A DNA stretch of 64,000 nucleotides from an uncultured Gammaproteobacteria bacterium (GCA_958295485.1 OY282354.1:2689001-2753000), one strand, 5' to 3'. Shown: positions 54,421 through 63,442, numbered from the stretch's first letter. Made by a program: numbers and translations. The notes: generated by a model from the letters alone, not told the origin.

Positions 54421-54744
54421 ATGAGCGAAATAATCGAGCAAATAAAGAGTGTCATCTCAGAGAACCCCGTTATTTTATTCATGAAGGGAACGCCGGATTT
54501 TCCTCAATGCGGTTTTTCCATGCGGACGGTGCAGGCGTTGAAGGCCTGTGACGCGGAGTTTGTCTACGTGGATGTTCTGGCATCCCCGGAGGTGCGCAGT
54601 AATTTACCCCACGTTTCCAGCTGGCCGACGTTTCCCCAGGTGTTCGTCAACGGGGAGTTGATCGGTGGTTGCGATATCGTATTGGATATGTTCCAGAAAG
54701 GGGAGCTTAAAAACATCCTGGAAGAGGCAATGGCAGACGGCTAA
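54421..54744 (+). CDS. grxD: Monothiol glutaredoxin
   Basis: A 107-residue iron-sulfur-carrying glutaredoxin. The Cys motif is Q-C-G-F-S (near residue 29), with K-G-T-P preceding and S-W-P-T-F-P-Q-V-F and G-G-C-D-I as the glutathione-binding parts. It starts 57 bp after hydantoinase B; its stop overlaps the dnaQ stop by 4 bp. Confidence 0.95.
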   Translation: MSEIIEQIKSVISENPVILFMKGTPDFPQCGFSMRTVQALKACDAEFVYVDVLASPEVRSNLPHVSSWPTFPQVFVNGELIGGCDIVLDMFQKGELKNILEEAMADG

Positions 54745-55430
54745 GCTGTTTCCTTTTCACGTTCGATCAGGGCCAGCATCTTATGGTGGGCCGCCAGTTC
54801 GTCTTCGGTCGGCTCTATGACTTTAAGCCTGGTTTTCTTTCTGGCAAACCGGGGCTGGCTATCACCTGATTGAGGGCGCCTGTCAACTTCTTCATCCAGC
54901 AATAAACTCTCCTGGCCTCCGGTCATTGCCAGATAAACATCCAGCAGGATTTGCGCGTCTAGCAGGGCGCCATGGAGGTCCCGCCGCGAATTATCAACTT
55001 GGTAACGCAGACACAATGCATCCAGGCTGTTTCTTTGCCCCGGGTGTAATTCCCTTGCCATCAGCAAGGTATCGGTGATTTGGCAATAATCCCCCAAGGC
55101 TCCCCATTGTTTCCCCAACCGGGACAGTTCCATATCGATAAAACCCGCATCGAACGGCGCATTATGGATGATGATTTCACTATCCCGAATAAACTCGATG
55201 AATTCCCGCGCGATATCCTTGAAAACCGGTTTTCCTTGCAGGTCTTCCCTGCTTATACCGTGCACGTCATAGGCGCCGTCCTCTATTTCCCGCTCAGGAT
55301 TTAAAAAATGATGAAAGATACGGTTTGTCTTGCGGCGATCCTTTAACTCGACACAACCGATTTCAATAATTCGATGCCCCTTTTCAGGCTCTAATCCGGT
55401 TGTTTCAACATCCAATATTATTTGACGCAT
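54741..55430 (-). CDS. dnaQ: DNA polymerase III epsilon subunit
   Basis: Proofreading 3'-5' exonuclease. The 229-residue protein has ExoI I-L-D-V-E-T-T-G-L-E, ExoII N-A-P-F-D-A-G-F and ExoIII H-G-A-L-L-D-A-Q. The C-terminal part (after residue ~185) would bind the polymerase alpha subunit. It follows rnhA on the same strand by 13 bp. Confidence 0.95.
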   Translation of the reverse strand: MRQIILDVETTGLEPEKGHRIIEIGCVELKDRRKTNRIFHHFLNPEREIEDGAYDVHGISREDLQGKPVFKDIAREFIEFIRDSEIIIHNAPFDAGFIDMELSRLGKQWGALGDYCQITDTLLMARELHPGQRNSLDALCLRYQVDNSRRDLHGALLDAQILLDVYLAMTGGQESLLLDEEVDRRPQSGDSQPRFARKKTRLKVIEPTEDELAAHHKMLALIEREKETA

Positions 55431-55442
55431 TTTCGAGACCCG

Positions 55443-55889
55443 TCAGCAGTTTTCAAGCATGTTATCTATCGCAATATTCGCCAGCGCGTCAACCCGTTCA
55501 TTTTCCACGTGACCGCTGTGGCCCTTTACCCAGCGCCACTCGATTTTGTGCGAGTTCGTCAATTCATCCAGGCGCTGCCAAAGATCCTGGTTCTTTACCG
55601 GCTTCCTGGACGCCGTTCGCCAGCCGCGACGTTTCCAGTCTTTTATCCATTCCATAATGCCGTTTTTTACGTAACTCGAATCCGTTGTCAAGCATATTCG
55701 ACAAGACTCGTTCAGGGCCTGTAAAGCCATTATCGCCGCCATTAATTCCATGCGATTGTTGGTCGTCTGCGACTCGGCGCCGGATAATTCTTTCTCTGCG
55801 CCGTTATAGCGCAGCAATGCCCCCCAACCACCGGGACCCGGGTTGCCGCGACAGGCGCCGTCAGTAAAAATTTCAACAAGCTTGTCCAT
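55443..55889 (-). CDS. rnhA: Ribonuclease HI
   Basis: Removes RNA from RNA-DNA hybrids. The 148-residue protein starts [21 protein letters not shown] and carries the acidic catalytic set (D10, E48-type in M-E-L-M-A-A, D70-type in T-D-S-S-Y-V) and G-H-x-G-H. Adjacent to the methyltransferase gene, as in E. coli where yafS and rnhA are neighbours. Confidence 0.96.
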   Translation of the reverse strand: MDKLVEIFTDGACRGNPGPGGWGALLRYNGAEKELSGAESQTTNNRMELMAAIMALQALNESCRICLTTDSSYVKNGIMEWIKDWKRRGWRTASRKPVKNQDLWQRLDELTNSHKIEWRWVKGHSGHVENERVDALANIAIDNMLENC

Positions 55890-56759
55890 TCAACTCCATC
55901 CCTGAACGGGACAGGCGGGGGATGCGGAGACCTTTCGTTTCGCCTGGAAAAGGTGAGGTATGCAGGTTAAGTCGGCCATTGAAGCGGTGTTGGAGTCTGT
56001 CATTGTCGCCGGGCCTGTCGAAGCGCCGGAGGCGATGATTTTGCGCTGGTTGCGCCAACGCATTTTGATCGGGGTCAAAGGCGTGACCCGCTTCCTGGCC
56101 AGCATGATATAGGCGCCGCTGAAAAACGGCCAGCAAAATTTCCCCAATTTTTCCAAAAATAACAGCCGGCGCATCATGTTCACGTGTTTGAAGGGGGGGC
56201 GAAACAAAAATTGATCAACTTCAAGCACTTCAAAATCGAGTTCAGCCAACCAGTTTTTGACCCTTGCCGCGTGATAAAAACGGCCGTTCCATGGCGGTTC
56301 GTCACGCCATGGCGGGAGCCAACGCCACAATCCCCAAATGCTCCATGGGTTGAAGCCGATAATGATCAAGTGGCCGTCGGCGATCAGGATTCGTTCAACC
56401 TCTTTCAGCACCGCATAGGGCGTCGGGGTAAATTCAAGGACATGGGGAATGATCGCGACGTCGATGCTGTCTGCGGCAAAGGGCAATGAATCGGCGCCGG
56501 CTAATACACCGCAGTCAGCATTCCGCAAACCGTCTTCTTCCAGGTGAAGCACCACTTTGTGCCCGATATGGCTGGTGGAATGCAGCGCTCCACCCTGATA
56601 ATAGCCGATTTGAGCAACGTGATAGCCAAACAAGCCCGACAACATCCGGTTGACTCTTTCCTGTTCGTATCGTGACAGAACTTTACCCAGCTCACCCGCC
56701 AACCATGAAGAGAACCCTGCGCGGGTAAATTCAGTCAAATTTTTTTCCATTTCCATCAT
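55890..56759 (-). CDS. Class I SAM-dependent methyltransferase (YafS-like)
   Basis: A 289-residue methyltransferase with a Rossmann-type half: D-S-L-P-F-A-A-D-S-I-D-V-A-I-I-P-H-V-L-E-F (motif for AdoMet post-I to IV) and G-F-N-P-W-S-I-W-G typical of YafS relatives. Substrate unknown. The C-terminal ~45 residues are low-complexity and may derive from spacer DNA. Its stop abuts the rnhA start; it diverges from mltD, with ~250 bp between. That gap holds a REP-like remnant near 56820-56845 and otherwise nothing I can name. Confidence 0.82.
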   Translation of the reverse strand: MMEMEKNLTEFTRAGFSSWLAGELGKVLSRYEQERVNRMLSGLFGYHVAQIGYYQGGALHSTSHIGHKVVLHLEEDGLRNADCGVLAGADSLPFAADSIDVAIIPHVLEFTPTPYAVLKEVERILIADGHLIIIGFNPWSIWGLWRWLPPWRDEPPWNGRFYHAARVKNWLAELDFEVLEVDQFLFRPPFKHVNMMRRLLFLEKLGKFCWPFFSGAYIMLARKRVTPLTPIKMRWRNQRKIIASGASTGPATMTDSNTASMADLTCIPHLFQAKRKVSASPACPVQGWS

Positions 56760-57009
56760 CCTGTAAAACCGGCTTTATATATGAAATCTTACACCATTAG
56801 CCTTGATGTTTGAAACCAGATTCTGGGTCAAGCCCGGAATGACGCTCCCTTTATATAGCGCTTGTCCACCGACTCCTTGCCTGATATTTCCGGCAAGCGC
56901 GGGCGGTATTGAATAAAATTTTAGCGATCCATTGGTTATTTATTGATTTTTTTGAAGTTAATTGAAAAAATGCTTGACCTGTCACGGAATACCAGCCTAA
57001 CATTCGCCG

Positions 57010-58674
57010 ATGAAAAATCCTCGTTTGATACTGACAATAAGCGCCGCGTTCTTATTAAGCGCCTGTAATTTATCTCCCACCAAGCAAGCTGTGGAAACAG
57101 CGGCAGTTCCCGCCCGGCAGACTGCGGAGACAGTAGCGGTTCCCGCTCCCGAAGCGGAAATCACGAGGCCGACCAGCGGGGAAGCCCATGAGCCGGCAAC
57201 GAGCGCCCCGTCAAATTCATTGGCAATGCCGGCAGCCGGCGAACAACCGGATAATTTGGCGCCGCAATATACCGACGTCTGGCAGAGACTGAACAGCGAG
57301 CTTTCCCTTCCGCGCCACCTGGACAACCGCACGGTCAAAGCAAAACTTGCCTGGTTTGCAAGAAATCAAAAGTACCTGGACCGGGTCGCAGCGCGGGCAA
57401 CGCCATACTTATTTCATATAGTCGAGGAAGTCGAGAAACGCAACCTCCCCATGGAGCTGGCGCTGTTGCCGATAGTAGAAAGCGCATTTCATCCCTTTGC
57501 CTACTCGCCGAGCGATGCCTCAGGCATCTGGCAATTCATTCCCGGCACGGGCAGAATTTACGGATTGAAACAAAACTGGTGGTATGACGGCAGGAGAGAT
57601 ATCGTTGCAGCGACCAGGGCCGCCCTCGACTACCTGGAAAAGCTGAACAAGCAATTCAACGGTGACTGGTTGCTGGCATTGGCGGCCTATAACACGGGTG
57701 AGAACAACGTGGCCCGCGCTATTCAACGCAATCGAAAAAAAGGGCAAAAGACCGACTTCTTCTCGCTACGTCTGCCCAGGGAGACAAGAGGCTACGTGCC
57801 CAGTCTGCTGGCCGTGACCGAACTTGTCGCCAATCCAAAAAAACACGGCGTCACGTGGACGCCGATAACCAACGAACCTTACTTCGCCCAGGTCGACACA
57901 GGCAGTCAAATCGATCTTGCCACCGCGGCAAAATTGGCAAACCTGAGCATGGATGAATTATACACCCTGAACCCCGGGTTCAATCGCTGGGCAACCGACC
58001 CGGACGGGCCGCACCGGTTACTGGTGCCGGTTGCCGGCGAAAAATCATTTCTACAGGGGCTTGGCCGGTTGTCTGAAACCGAAAGGGTCAACTGGGAAAG
58101 GCATATCATCAGGCCTGATGAAACGCTTGGAGGGATAGCTGCCCGTCACCGAACCTCCGTAACGACGCTGAAAAAGGTAAATAATTTACGCAGTAATTTA
58201 ATCCGGGCCGGCGGAGACCTGTTGATCCCGGTCGCCAAAGAATCGAATAAGCACTATTCTTTAAGTCTGGATAACCGGCGTTTGCGCGGGCTCAAGCGCG
58301 CCGGGGATGGAAACAAATATATCTATACCGTGAAACGCGGCGATACGCTTTGGGACATCGGCAGACAATACGGCGTGAGCGTTAGCCAATTGGCAAACTG
58401 GAACGGAATTTCTTCAAGGAAATTTTTACGTCCGAGACAGAAACTGAACCTGTGGCTTCCTGGTGGGAATGAAAAATCTGACGACTCTTCTGTTGACGCC
58501 CGCCAAACCGGTAAAGGCTCGTTTTACTACACTGTGAAAAAAGGCGACTCCCTCTGGTTGATAGCAAAAAAATTCAATGTCACGGTGGAGCAATTACTGG
58601 CATGGAATAAAGTGCGCAAAAACAGTTTCCTGCGCCCCAACCAGAAATTAATCGTCCAATCCGTCGGCGCCTGA
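57010..58674 (+). CDS. mltD: Membrane-bound lytic murein transglycosylase D
   Basis: Cleaves peptidoglycan glycan strands. The 554-residue lipoprotein has a signal with lipobox (L-L-S-A-C, residues ~16-20), an Ala/Pro-rich linker, the SLT domain with catalytic Glu in L-P-I-V-E-S-A-F-H, then G-I-W-Q-F-I and A-A-Y-N-T-G-E. Three LysM domains follow near residues 380-420, 440-485 and 505-550. In other gammas mltD lies beside gloB and the yafS-rnhA-dnaQ group; gloB is missing here. Confidence 0.94.
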   Translation: MKNPRLILTISAAFLLSACNLSPTKQAVETAAVPARQTAETVAVPAPEAEITRPTSGEAHEPATSAPSNSLAMPAAGEQPDNLAPQYTDVWQRLNSELSLPRHLDNRTVKAKLAWFARNQKYLDRVAARATPYLFHIVEEVEKRNLPMELALLPIVESAFHPFAYSPSDASGIWQFIPGTGRIYGLKQNWWYDGRRDIVAATRAALDYLEKLNKQFNGDWLLALAAYNTGENNVARAIQRNRKKGQKTDFFSLRLPRETRGYVPSLLAVTELVANPKKHGVTWTPITNEPYFAQVDTGSQIDLATAAKLANLSMDELYTLNPGFNRWATDPDGPHRLLVPVAGEKSFLQGLGRLSETERVNWERHIIRPDETLGGIAARHRTSVTTLKKVNNLRSNLIRAGGDLLIPVAKESNKHYSLSLDNRRLRGLKRAGDGNKYIYTVKRGDTLWDIGRQYGVSVSQLANWNGISSRKFLRPRQKLNLWLPGGNEKSDDSSVDARQTGKGSFYYTVKKGDSLWLIAKKFNVTVEQLLAWNKVRKNSFLRPNQKLIVQSVGA

Positions 58675-58696
58675 GCAAATACTTCCGCAACAGTTT

Positions 58697-58813
58697 CCAC
58701 TAACAGTGGGTTTGGTAGTTGTTTTTCCGTTCCATGGGTCAGCCCTGGCCCGTCCCGCGCCCATCCCTGGCGTTAGTCACTCCAAAACAGCCACCAAACC
58801 CACTATTAGCGGG
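58697..58813. repeat. Hairpin repeat related to the 169-bp array
   Basis: Long imperfect inverted repeat: the left arm (58697 onward, GTGGGTTTGGTAGTTGTTTT) pairs with the right arm (AAAACAGCCACCAAACCCAC and on to 58813). It shares the inner sequences GTTTTTCCGTTCC and AGTCnCTCCAAAACAGCC with the array at 40412-40918, but its stem bases differ (GGGTTTGG instead of GATTTGGG) in a paired way. The loop is longer, about 50 bases. It lies in the spacer between mltD and the Aas-like gene. Confidence 0.85.
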
Positions 58814-58873
58814 AATTGCTGATACTTCCGTTCCCCTGTATTCAAACTTTCCGATTTCCCGTAAAATGGCGGG

Positions 58874-61048
58874 ATGCTCAAGTTGGTGAAATTCCTTCTG
58901 CGTTGTCTGCTGAGGTTGCTCTATAAAGTCGAAGTAACCGGGATGGAACATTATGCCCGGGCCGGGAACAGGGTATTGATTGTCGCCAACCATGCCTCGC
59001 TTTTGGACGGCGTCCTGCTCTACGCCTGGCTGCCCGAAACACCCACGTTTGCAATCAATACACAGGCTGCCGTCAAAAAAACCTACCGGCCGTTTCTCAA
59101 ATTCGTGGATCTGTTCCCCATGGACCCGGCCAACCCGTTGTCGGTGAAGTCCATGATTAAATTTCTGAAGGAAGATCGAAAAGCCGTTATCTTCCCGGAA
59201 GGTCGTATCACGACAACCGGCGTTTTAATGAAGATCTACGAAGGACCGGGGCTGATAGCGGATAAATCAGGGGCCACAATATTACCTATCGCCATCGAGG
59301 GCACGCAATACAGCCCCTTGTCCTATATGAAAGGACGCGGAAAGATCGTGCTCTTTCCCAAAATCAGGCTCAAGGCGCTGGCGCCCGAGAAAATAAATAT
59401 CGACGCATCAATACAGGGGCATGAGCGGCGTAAAGCTGTGATGATGGCGATGCAAAACCTGATGTACAAGTTGGCCTTTGCCTGTTACGACTATGACAAC
59501 ACGGTATTCGGCGCCATCCTGGACGCGGCGAAGTTGTTCGGAAAAAACCACCTCGTCTTAGAAGATATTAACCGCGAACCGTTGACCTATTCACAGTTAT
59601 TCACGCGCGCCTTTATCCTCGCCCGGGCGTTACGCGGGGATACGCAGTCCGATGAGCGCGTCGGCTTGTTGCTGCCGAACGTGGCAGCGGCCATAGTGAG
59701 TTACCTGGCCTTGCAATACCTGGGTCGCATTCCCGCCATGCTCAACTATACGACCGGCATCCAGTTATTGATAAAAGCGTGTGAAACGGCCTCGATCAAA
59801 ACGGTTTACACTTCCAGGCGATTCATAGAAAACGTCTCGTTGGAAGCCGTCGCCGAAGAACTGCAAGGACACGTGAACCTGGTTTATCTGGAGGACTTGC
59901 GTGGCCGTATCGGGTTGGCGGATAAATTGATCGGCTTGCTTCGCAGCTACTATCCCCGGGCGCATTATCGCCGGGTTTCACGGCATAGAAGCGCCGGCGA
60001 CCCCGCAACCATCCTGTTTACTTCCGGCTCGGAAGGCGTTCCAAAAGGGGTGGTATTATCCCACCGGAATTTGCTGTCGAACTTCGCCCAGGTGCGCTGC
60101 CGCATTGACTTCCTGCCGAGTGACGTATTCTTCAGTTGCCTCCCTTTATTTCATTCGTTCGGCTTGAACGTCGGTTGCCTGATGCCCCTGCTGGGCGGCA
60201 GCAGGATATTTCTATACACCACGCCTTTACATTACCGGGTGATTCCTGAACTGGCATACGGAACAAACGCGACGGTTTTATTCGGCGCCAATACTTTCCT
60301 CAAGGGTTACGCCCGTCATGCCCACGCTTACGATTTCAATTCACTGCGCTACACGCTTGCCGGGGCTGAAAAGCTGCGTGACGATACGCAAAAACTCTGG
60401 ATGGAAAAATTCGGCATACGCATATTACAGGGATACGGCGTGACGGAATGCAGTCCCGTGATTTCAGTGAATACATCGCTCAATCATAAAATCGGCAGCG
60501 TGGGAAAACTGATGCCGGGCATGGAGGCTTACCTGGTCCCCGTCGAAGGCATAGAGGCCGGCGGGCGTCTGGTGGTAAAAGGGCCAAACGTCATGCTGGG
60601 TTACTTGCTGCATGGTTCAGGGGGAGGCCTGCAACCGCCGCTGACAGACCGGGGTGACGGCTGGTACGATACCGGTGACATAGCCGCAATCGACCCGGAC
60701 GGGTACATCGAGATTTTGGGACGGGCAAAACGCTTCGCTAAAATCGGCGGCGAAATGATTTCTCTCACCGCTGTGGAAGAGTTGGCAAACGCTGCCTGGC
60801 CGGACTTCAACCATGCCGCGGTATCCTTGCCCGATGAACGTAAGGGAGAAAAAATCATATTAGTCACGGATTGCGACGGGGCCGAGCGAAAACTCTTCCA
60901 GGCAAAGGCGCAGGAACTCAAGTACGGAGAACTTTACATCCCGCGGGAGGTAGTATACGTCAAAGAGTTGCCGGTTTTAGGCACGGGGAAAACCGATTAC
61001 GTTACCCTGACGAAGACGCTCGCCGAAGAACAGGAAACCACCGCCTGA
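58874..61048 (+). CDS. aas: Bifunctional acyltransferase / acyl-ACP synthetase (Aas-like)
   Basis: A 724-residue two-domain protein as in Aas, which re-acylates lysophospholipid with activated fatty acids. The N-terminal PlsC-type domain has N-H-A-S-L-L-D (the H-x4-D motif) near residue 39 and F-P-E-G-R-I-T near residue 110. The C-terminal domain is an AMP-forming acyl ligase with T-S-G-S-E-G-V-P-K-G-V (near residue 385), G-Y-G-V-T-E-C-S-P and D-T-G-D. A membrane-integrated N-terminus (L-V-K-F-L-L-R-C-L-L-R-L-L) precedes. The multi-span MFS domain that precedes Aas in some genomes is absent. Confidence 0.9.
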   Translation: MLKLVKFLLRCLLRLLYKVEVTGMEHYARAGNRVLIVANHASLLDGVLLYAWLPETPTFAINTQAAVKKTYRPFLKFVDLFPMDPANPLSVKSMIKFLKEDRKAVIFPEGRITTTGVLMKIYEGPGLIADKSGATILPIAIEGTQYSPLSYMKGRGKIVLFPKIRLKALAPEKINIDASIQGHERRKAVMMAMQNLMYKLAFACYDYDNTVFGAILDAAKLFGKNHLVLEDINREPLTYSQLFTRAFILARALRGDTQSDERVGLLLPNVAAAIVSYLALQYLGRIPAMLNYTTGIQLLIKACETASIKTVYTSRRFIENVSLEAVAEELQGHVNLVYLEDLRGRIGLADKLIGLLRSYYPRAHYRRVSRHRSAGDPATILFTSGSEGVPKGVVLSHRNLLSNFAQVRCRIDFLPSDVFFSCLPLFHSFGLNVGCLMPLLGGSRIFLYTTPLHYRVIPELAYGTNATVLFGANTFLKGYARHAHAYDFNSLRYTLAGAEKLRDDTQKLWMEKFGIRILQGYGVTECSPVISVNTSLNHKIGSVGKLMPGMEAYLVPVEGIEAGGRLVVKGPNVMLGYLLHGSGGGLQPPLTDRGDGWYDTGDIAAIDPDGYIEILGRAKRFAKIGGEMISLTAVEELANAAWPDFNHAAVSLPDERKGEKIILVTDCDGAERKLFQAKAQELKYGELYIPREVVYVKELPVLGTGKTDYVTLTKTLAEEQETTA

Positions 61049-61123
61049 ATCCATACTGGATTTGCTTGCCTTTCACTATTTCCAGCGGGCGTCGATACAC
61101 TGCATCTTTCCTGAAAACACGAT

Positions 61124-61726
61124 ATGGCATTGCAAGACTTGGCACAGACAGTCCGCTATTTATGCAAAAAGGATAAACGACTGGCAAAAATCATCAATGA
61201 AATCGGTGGCTGCGGGTTAATCGGGAGAGACGCTGACTTCGAGTTTTTAGTGAACTCGATTGTCAGCCAGCAATTATCCAAAGCGGCGGCCGATACGATA
61301 ATGGCCCGATTTCGGGCGACTTTTCCAAAGGGTAAAATCACCCCTCAAAAAGCGCTCGAAAAAACCCGGAGTGAGTTAAAAGCAACCGGGCTTTCTACAA
61401 GAAAGTGTGACTACATTCACGACCTGTCCGGGAAAATCGAGAACGGGACGTTACATCTCACAAAGCTGCAATCAGAAGATGATGACACCATTCGCCGGAG
61501 ATTGAAGGAAGTCAAAGGCATCGGTGACTGGACGGTGGATATGTACTTATTGTTCGGTCTTGCGCGGCCTGACGTATTCCCAGTCAACGACCTGGTATTG
61601 AGAAAAGCCATCGCAAAAGCCTATAAGGTCCCGCAAGACGACACGGAAGCCATTTTGAAAGTCGCGGAACGCTGGCGCCCCTACAGGAGCATCGGTTCCT
61701 GGTATTTATACCGCTATCGCGTCTAG
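61124..61726 (+). CDS. DNA-3-methyladenine glycosylase II family protein (AlkA-like)
   Basis: A 200-residue HhH-GPD base-excision glycosylase that removes alkylated purines. The helix-hairpin-helix is L-K-E-V-K-G-I-G-D-W-T-V-D-M-Y and the catalytic Asp lies in F-P-V-N-D-L. It lacks the N-terminal TATA-like domain of E. coli AlkA, so it is the short form. Ends before the duplicated coiled-coil genes, which are convergent. Confidence 0.9.
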   Translation: MALQDLAQTVRYLCKKDKRLAKIINEIGGCGLIGRDADFEFLVNSIVSQQLSKAAADTIMARFRATFPKGKITPQKALEKTRSELKATGLSTRKCDYIHDLSGKIENGTLHLTKLQSEDDDTIRRRLKEVKGIGDWTVDMYLLFGLARPDVFPVNDLVLRKAIAKAYKVPQDDTEAILKVAERWRPYRSIGSWYLYRYRV

Positions 61727-61776
61727 ATCTCGCAATGGACTAAAGAGCCGAGACCCACCTCATTTGAGAATAATCC

Positions 61777-62028
61777 TTATTGGGCGCGGGCAGTTATGGC
61801 TTCCCGTAGTCCTTCGATCAATCCTTCAAGGCGCGTCATCCGTTCACGCAAGCTGGTCATGCCAGCCTGTATCACGGCGATTCCGGCGCGGATTTCTTTA
61901 CGATCTTCGCGGACTTCTCTACGATTGTCGCGGGCTTCTTTGCGGATTTGAAGGATAAGGCCGATGATTACCGCGCCCACCGATATGATGCTGACGACTG
62001 AGATGATGCTGATAATTTCTGGATTCAT
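61777..62028 (-). CDS. Membrane-anchored coiled-coil protein, copy 1
   Basis: An 83-residue protein of unknown function: N-terminal hydrophobic segment (I-I-S-I-I-S-V-V-S-I-I-S-V-G-A-V-I-I-G-L), then a highly charged R/E/D-rich helix containing R-E-D-R-K-E-like seven-residue repeats, then a C-terminal helix M-A/T-R-L-E-G-L-I-E-G-L-R-E. It probably sits in the inner membrane with a cytoplasmic coiled coil. Copy 2 lies directly upstream as a tandem duplicate. Compared with copy 2 it has a six-residue duplication in the hydrophobic segment and two fewer 7-residue units in the charged helix. Confidence 0.7.
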   Translation of the reverse strand: MNPEIISIISVVSIISVGAVIIGLILQIRKEARDNRREVREDRKEIRAGIAVIQAGMTSLRERMTRLEGLIEGLREAITARAQ

Positions 62029-62411
62029 GGTTTTCTCCTTTTACCAGTTTCTTCCCACCCTCCGGCTTACCGGGCCACTGTTTATTGGACCCGGGCAGTT
62101 ATGGCTTCCCGTAGTCCTTCGATCAATCCTTCAAGGTGTGCCATGCGTTCACGCAAGCTGGTCATGCCGGTCTGTATCACGGCGATTTCAGCGCGGATTT
62201 CTTTACGATCTTCGCGGGCTTCTCTACGATCTTCGCGAGCTTCTTTACGATCTTCGCGGGATTCTTTACGATCTTCGCGGACTTCTTTGCGGATTTGAAG
62301 GATAAGGCCGATGATTACTGCGCCTACTGAGATGATGCTGATGATTTCTGGATTCATGGTTTTCTCCTTTTACCAGTTTCTTCCCACTCTCCAGCTTACC
62401 GGGTCACTGTG
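61778..62411. repeat. Tandem duplication carrying the two coiled-coil genes
   Basis: Unit 1 (61778-62082, 305 bp) and unit 2 (62083-62411, 329 bp) share gene and upstream spacer, for example CAGTTATGGCTTCCCGTAG at 61791 and 62096 and the shared GGTTTTCTCCTTTTACCAG leaders. The 24-bp length difference equals one 18-bp gain in the membrane segment of copy 1 and two extra 21-bp units in the coiled coil of copy 2. Confidence 0.9.
62082..62357 (-). CDS. Membrane-anchored coiled-coil protein, copy 2
   Basis: A 91-residue paralogue of the neighbouring gene, with the shorter hydrophobic segment (I-I-S-V-G-A-V-I-I-G-L-I-L) and four successive R-E-D-R-K/R-E-A/S units in the charged helix, followed by the same M-A-H-L-E-G-L-I-E-G-L-R-E end. 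Both copies have GGAGAAAA upstream of the ATG (AAAGGAGAAAACCATG), so both look translated. The number of 21-bp units differs between copies and may vary between strains. Confidence 0.72.
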   Translation of the reverse strand: MNPEIISIISVGAVIIGLILQIRKEVREDRKESREDRKEAREDRREAREDRKEIRAEIAVIQTGMTSLRERMAHLEGLIEGLREAITARVQ

Positions 62412-62576
62412 GGAAACATGCCATTACAAAAAATGATTCTCGGTTCATCCCTGTAAAATTGGGGAACCGGATAAAGATTAATCCGACTGTCCCCATGTTG
62501 TCAAGATGTTTTTTGCCGCGGGTCGTCAACACTGAAAATTCGTGGTGGGAATATTCAGCGAGCGCGGGAGCAGCTG

Positions 62577-63314
62577 TCATCGTCCTCGCGTGAGGGGTAC
62601 GAAACCCACGGGCAGGACGTCTTTGATTTCTATTTTGCCGGATTTCTGTTTTTCGAGTACCTGCAATGATTGATATTGATATTGGGCGCCGACCGGTATC
62701 ACCATGCGCGCGCCTGTTTTTAGCTGCTCGATTAAAGGTTGCGGCGCCTGCTCAGGAGCGGCGGTCACTATGATTGCATCGTAAGGCGCGTGTTCTTGCC
62801 AGCCGTTGTAACCGTCACCGATTATCACGGTGACATTATCGTAGCCGAGGCGCGCCAGTGTGTTCTTTGCCCGTTTGCCCAAGGCTTCGATGATTTCAAT
62901 GGTATAAACGTGATGAACCAGGCGCGACAGGACTGCCGCCTGGTAACCGGAACCTGTCCCGACTTCCAGCACGACGGCAGCTTTATCCGGCGCGGCCAGG
63001 TGCGTCATCAATGCGACAATATACGGTTGTGAAATCGTCTGCCTCTCTCCGATAGGCAACGGATCATTCAGGTAGGCAAATTTACGCAGGGGGGCGGGCA
63101 CGAATTCGTGGCGCGGCACGGCGGCCATGGCCTGCATGACCTTGTCATCCAGGCTGGCCAAGCCGGTATAACTCCGGGTATCGGCAACCATCGAGTTGAC
63201 TGCCTCGATCATATCCCGCCGCGCCGCCTCATATTCCCCCACGGCAAATGCGCAGGGAGAGAACGCCAATATAAAGAAAATGACGGATGAAGGTCGGCAA
63301 GGCGGAGCAGTCAT
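62577..63314 (-). CDS. pcm: Exported protein-L-isoaspartate O-methyltransferase
   Basis: A 245-residue second isoaspartyl methyltransferase. It differs from the copy in the surE cluster by an N-terminal signal peptide (residues 1-24, ...P-C-A-F-A-V), so it would be sent to the periplasm, where AdoMet is not expected. The catalytic core is kept: L-E-V-G-T-G-S-G-Y-Q-A-A-V-L and G-E-R-Q-T-I-S-Q-P-Y. The C-terminus has a basic 'P-L-T-R-G-R' end. It lies after a possible 35-residue gene and a short-chain dehydrogenase gene on the same strand. Confidence 0.88.
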   Translation of the reverse strand: MTAPPCRPSSVIFFILAFSPCAFAVGEYEAARRDMIEAVNSMVADTRSYTGLASLDDKVMQAMAAVPRHEFVPAPLRKFAYLNDPLPIGERQTISQPYIVALMTHLAAPDKAAVVLEVGTGSGYQAAVLSRLVHHVYTIEIIEALGKRAKNTLARLGYDNVTVIIGDGYNGWQEHAPYDAIIVTAAPEQAPQPLIEQLKTGARMVIPVGAQYQYQSLQVLEKQKSGKIEIKDVLPVGFVPLTRGR

Positions 63315-63317
63315 TTG

Positions 63318-63425
63318 TTATTGACCGGATTCAGTGTTTTGCGCGTCGGCCAGCGCTTCCGGCGCTCTCGATGCGGATACTGCCTGCTGGGAGTCAACGG
63401 GTATTTCAACCTGGTTTTCTTTCAT
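63318..63425 (-). CDS. Small 35-residue protein, possible
   Basis: Too short for standard gene finding. ATG at 63425 has an AGGGGGA ribosome site 7 bases upstream. The product begins M-K-E-N-Q-V-E-I-P-V-D and is rich in Ala, Ser, Gln and Glu, with no hydrophobic segment. It fills the gap between the dehydrogenase stop and the methyltransferase start (3 bp), a spacing that supports a real gene in an operon. Homologues unknown. Confidence 0.42.
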   Translation of the reverse strand: MKENQVEIPVDSQQAVSASRAPEALADAQNTESGQ

Positions 63426-63442
63426 CGGCCATCCCCCTGTTA

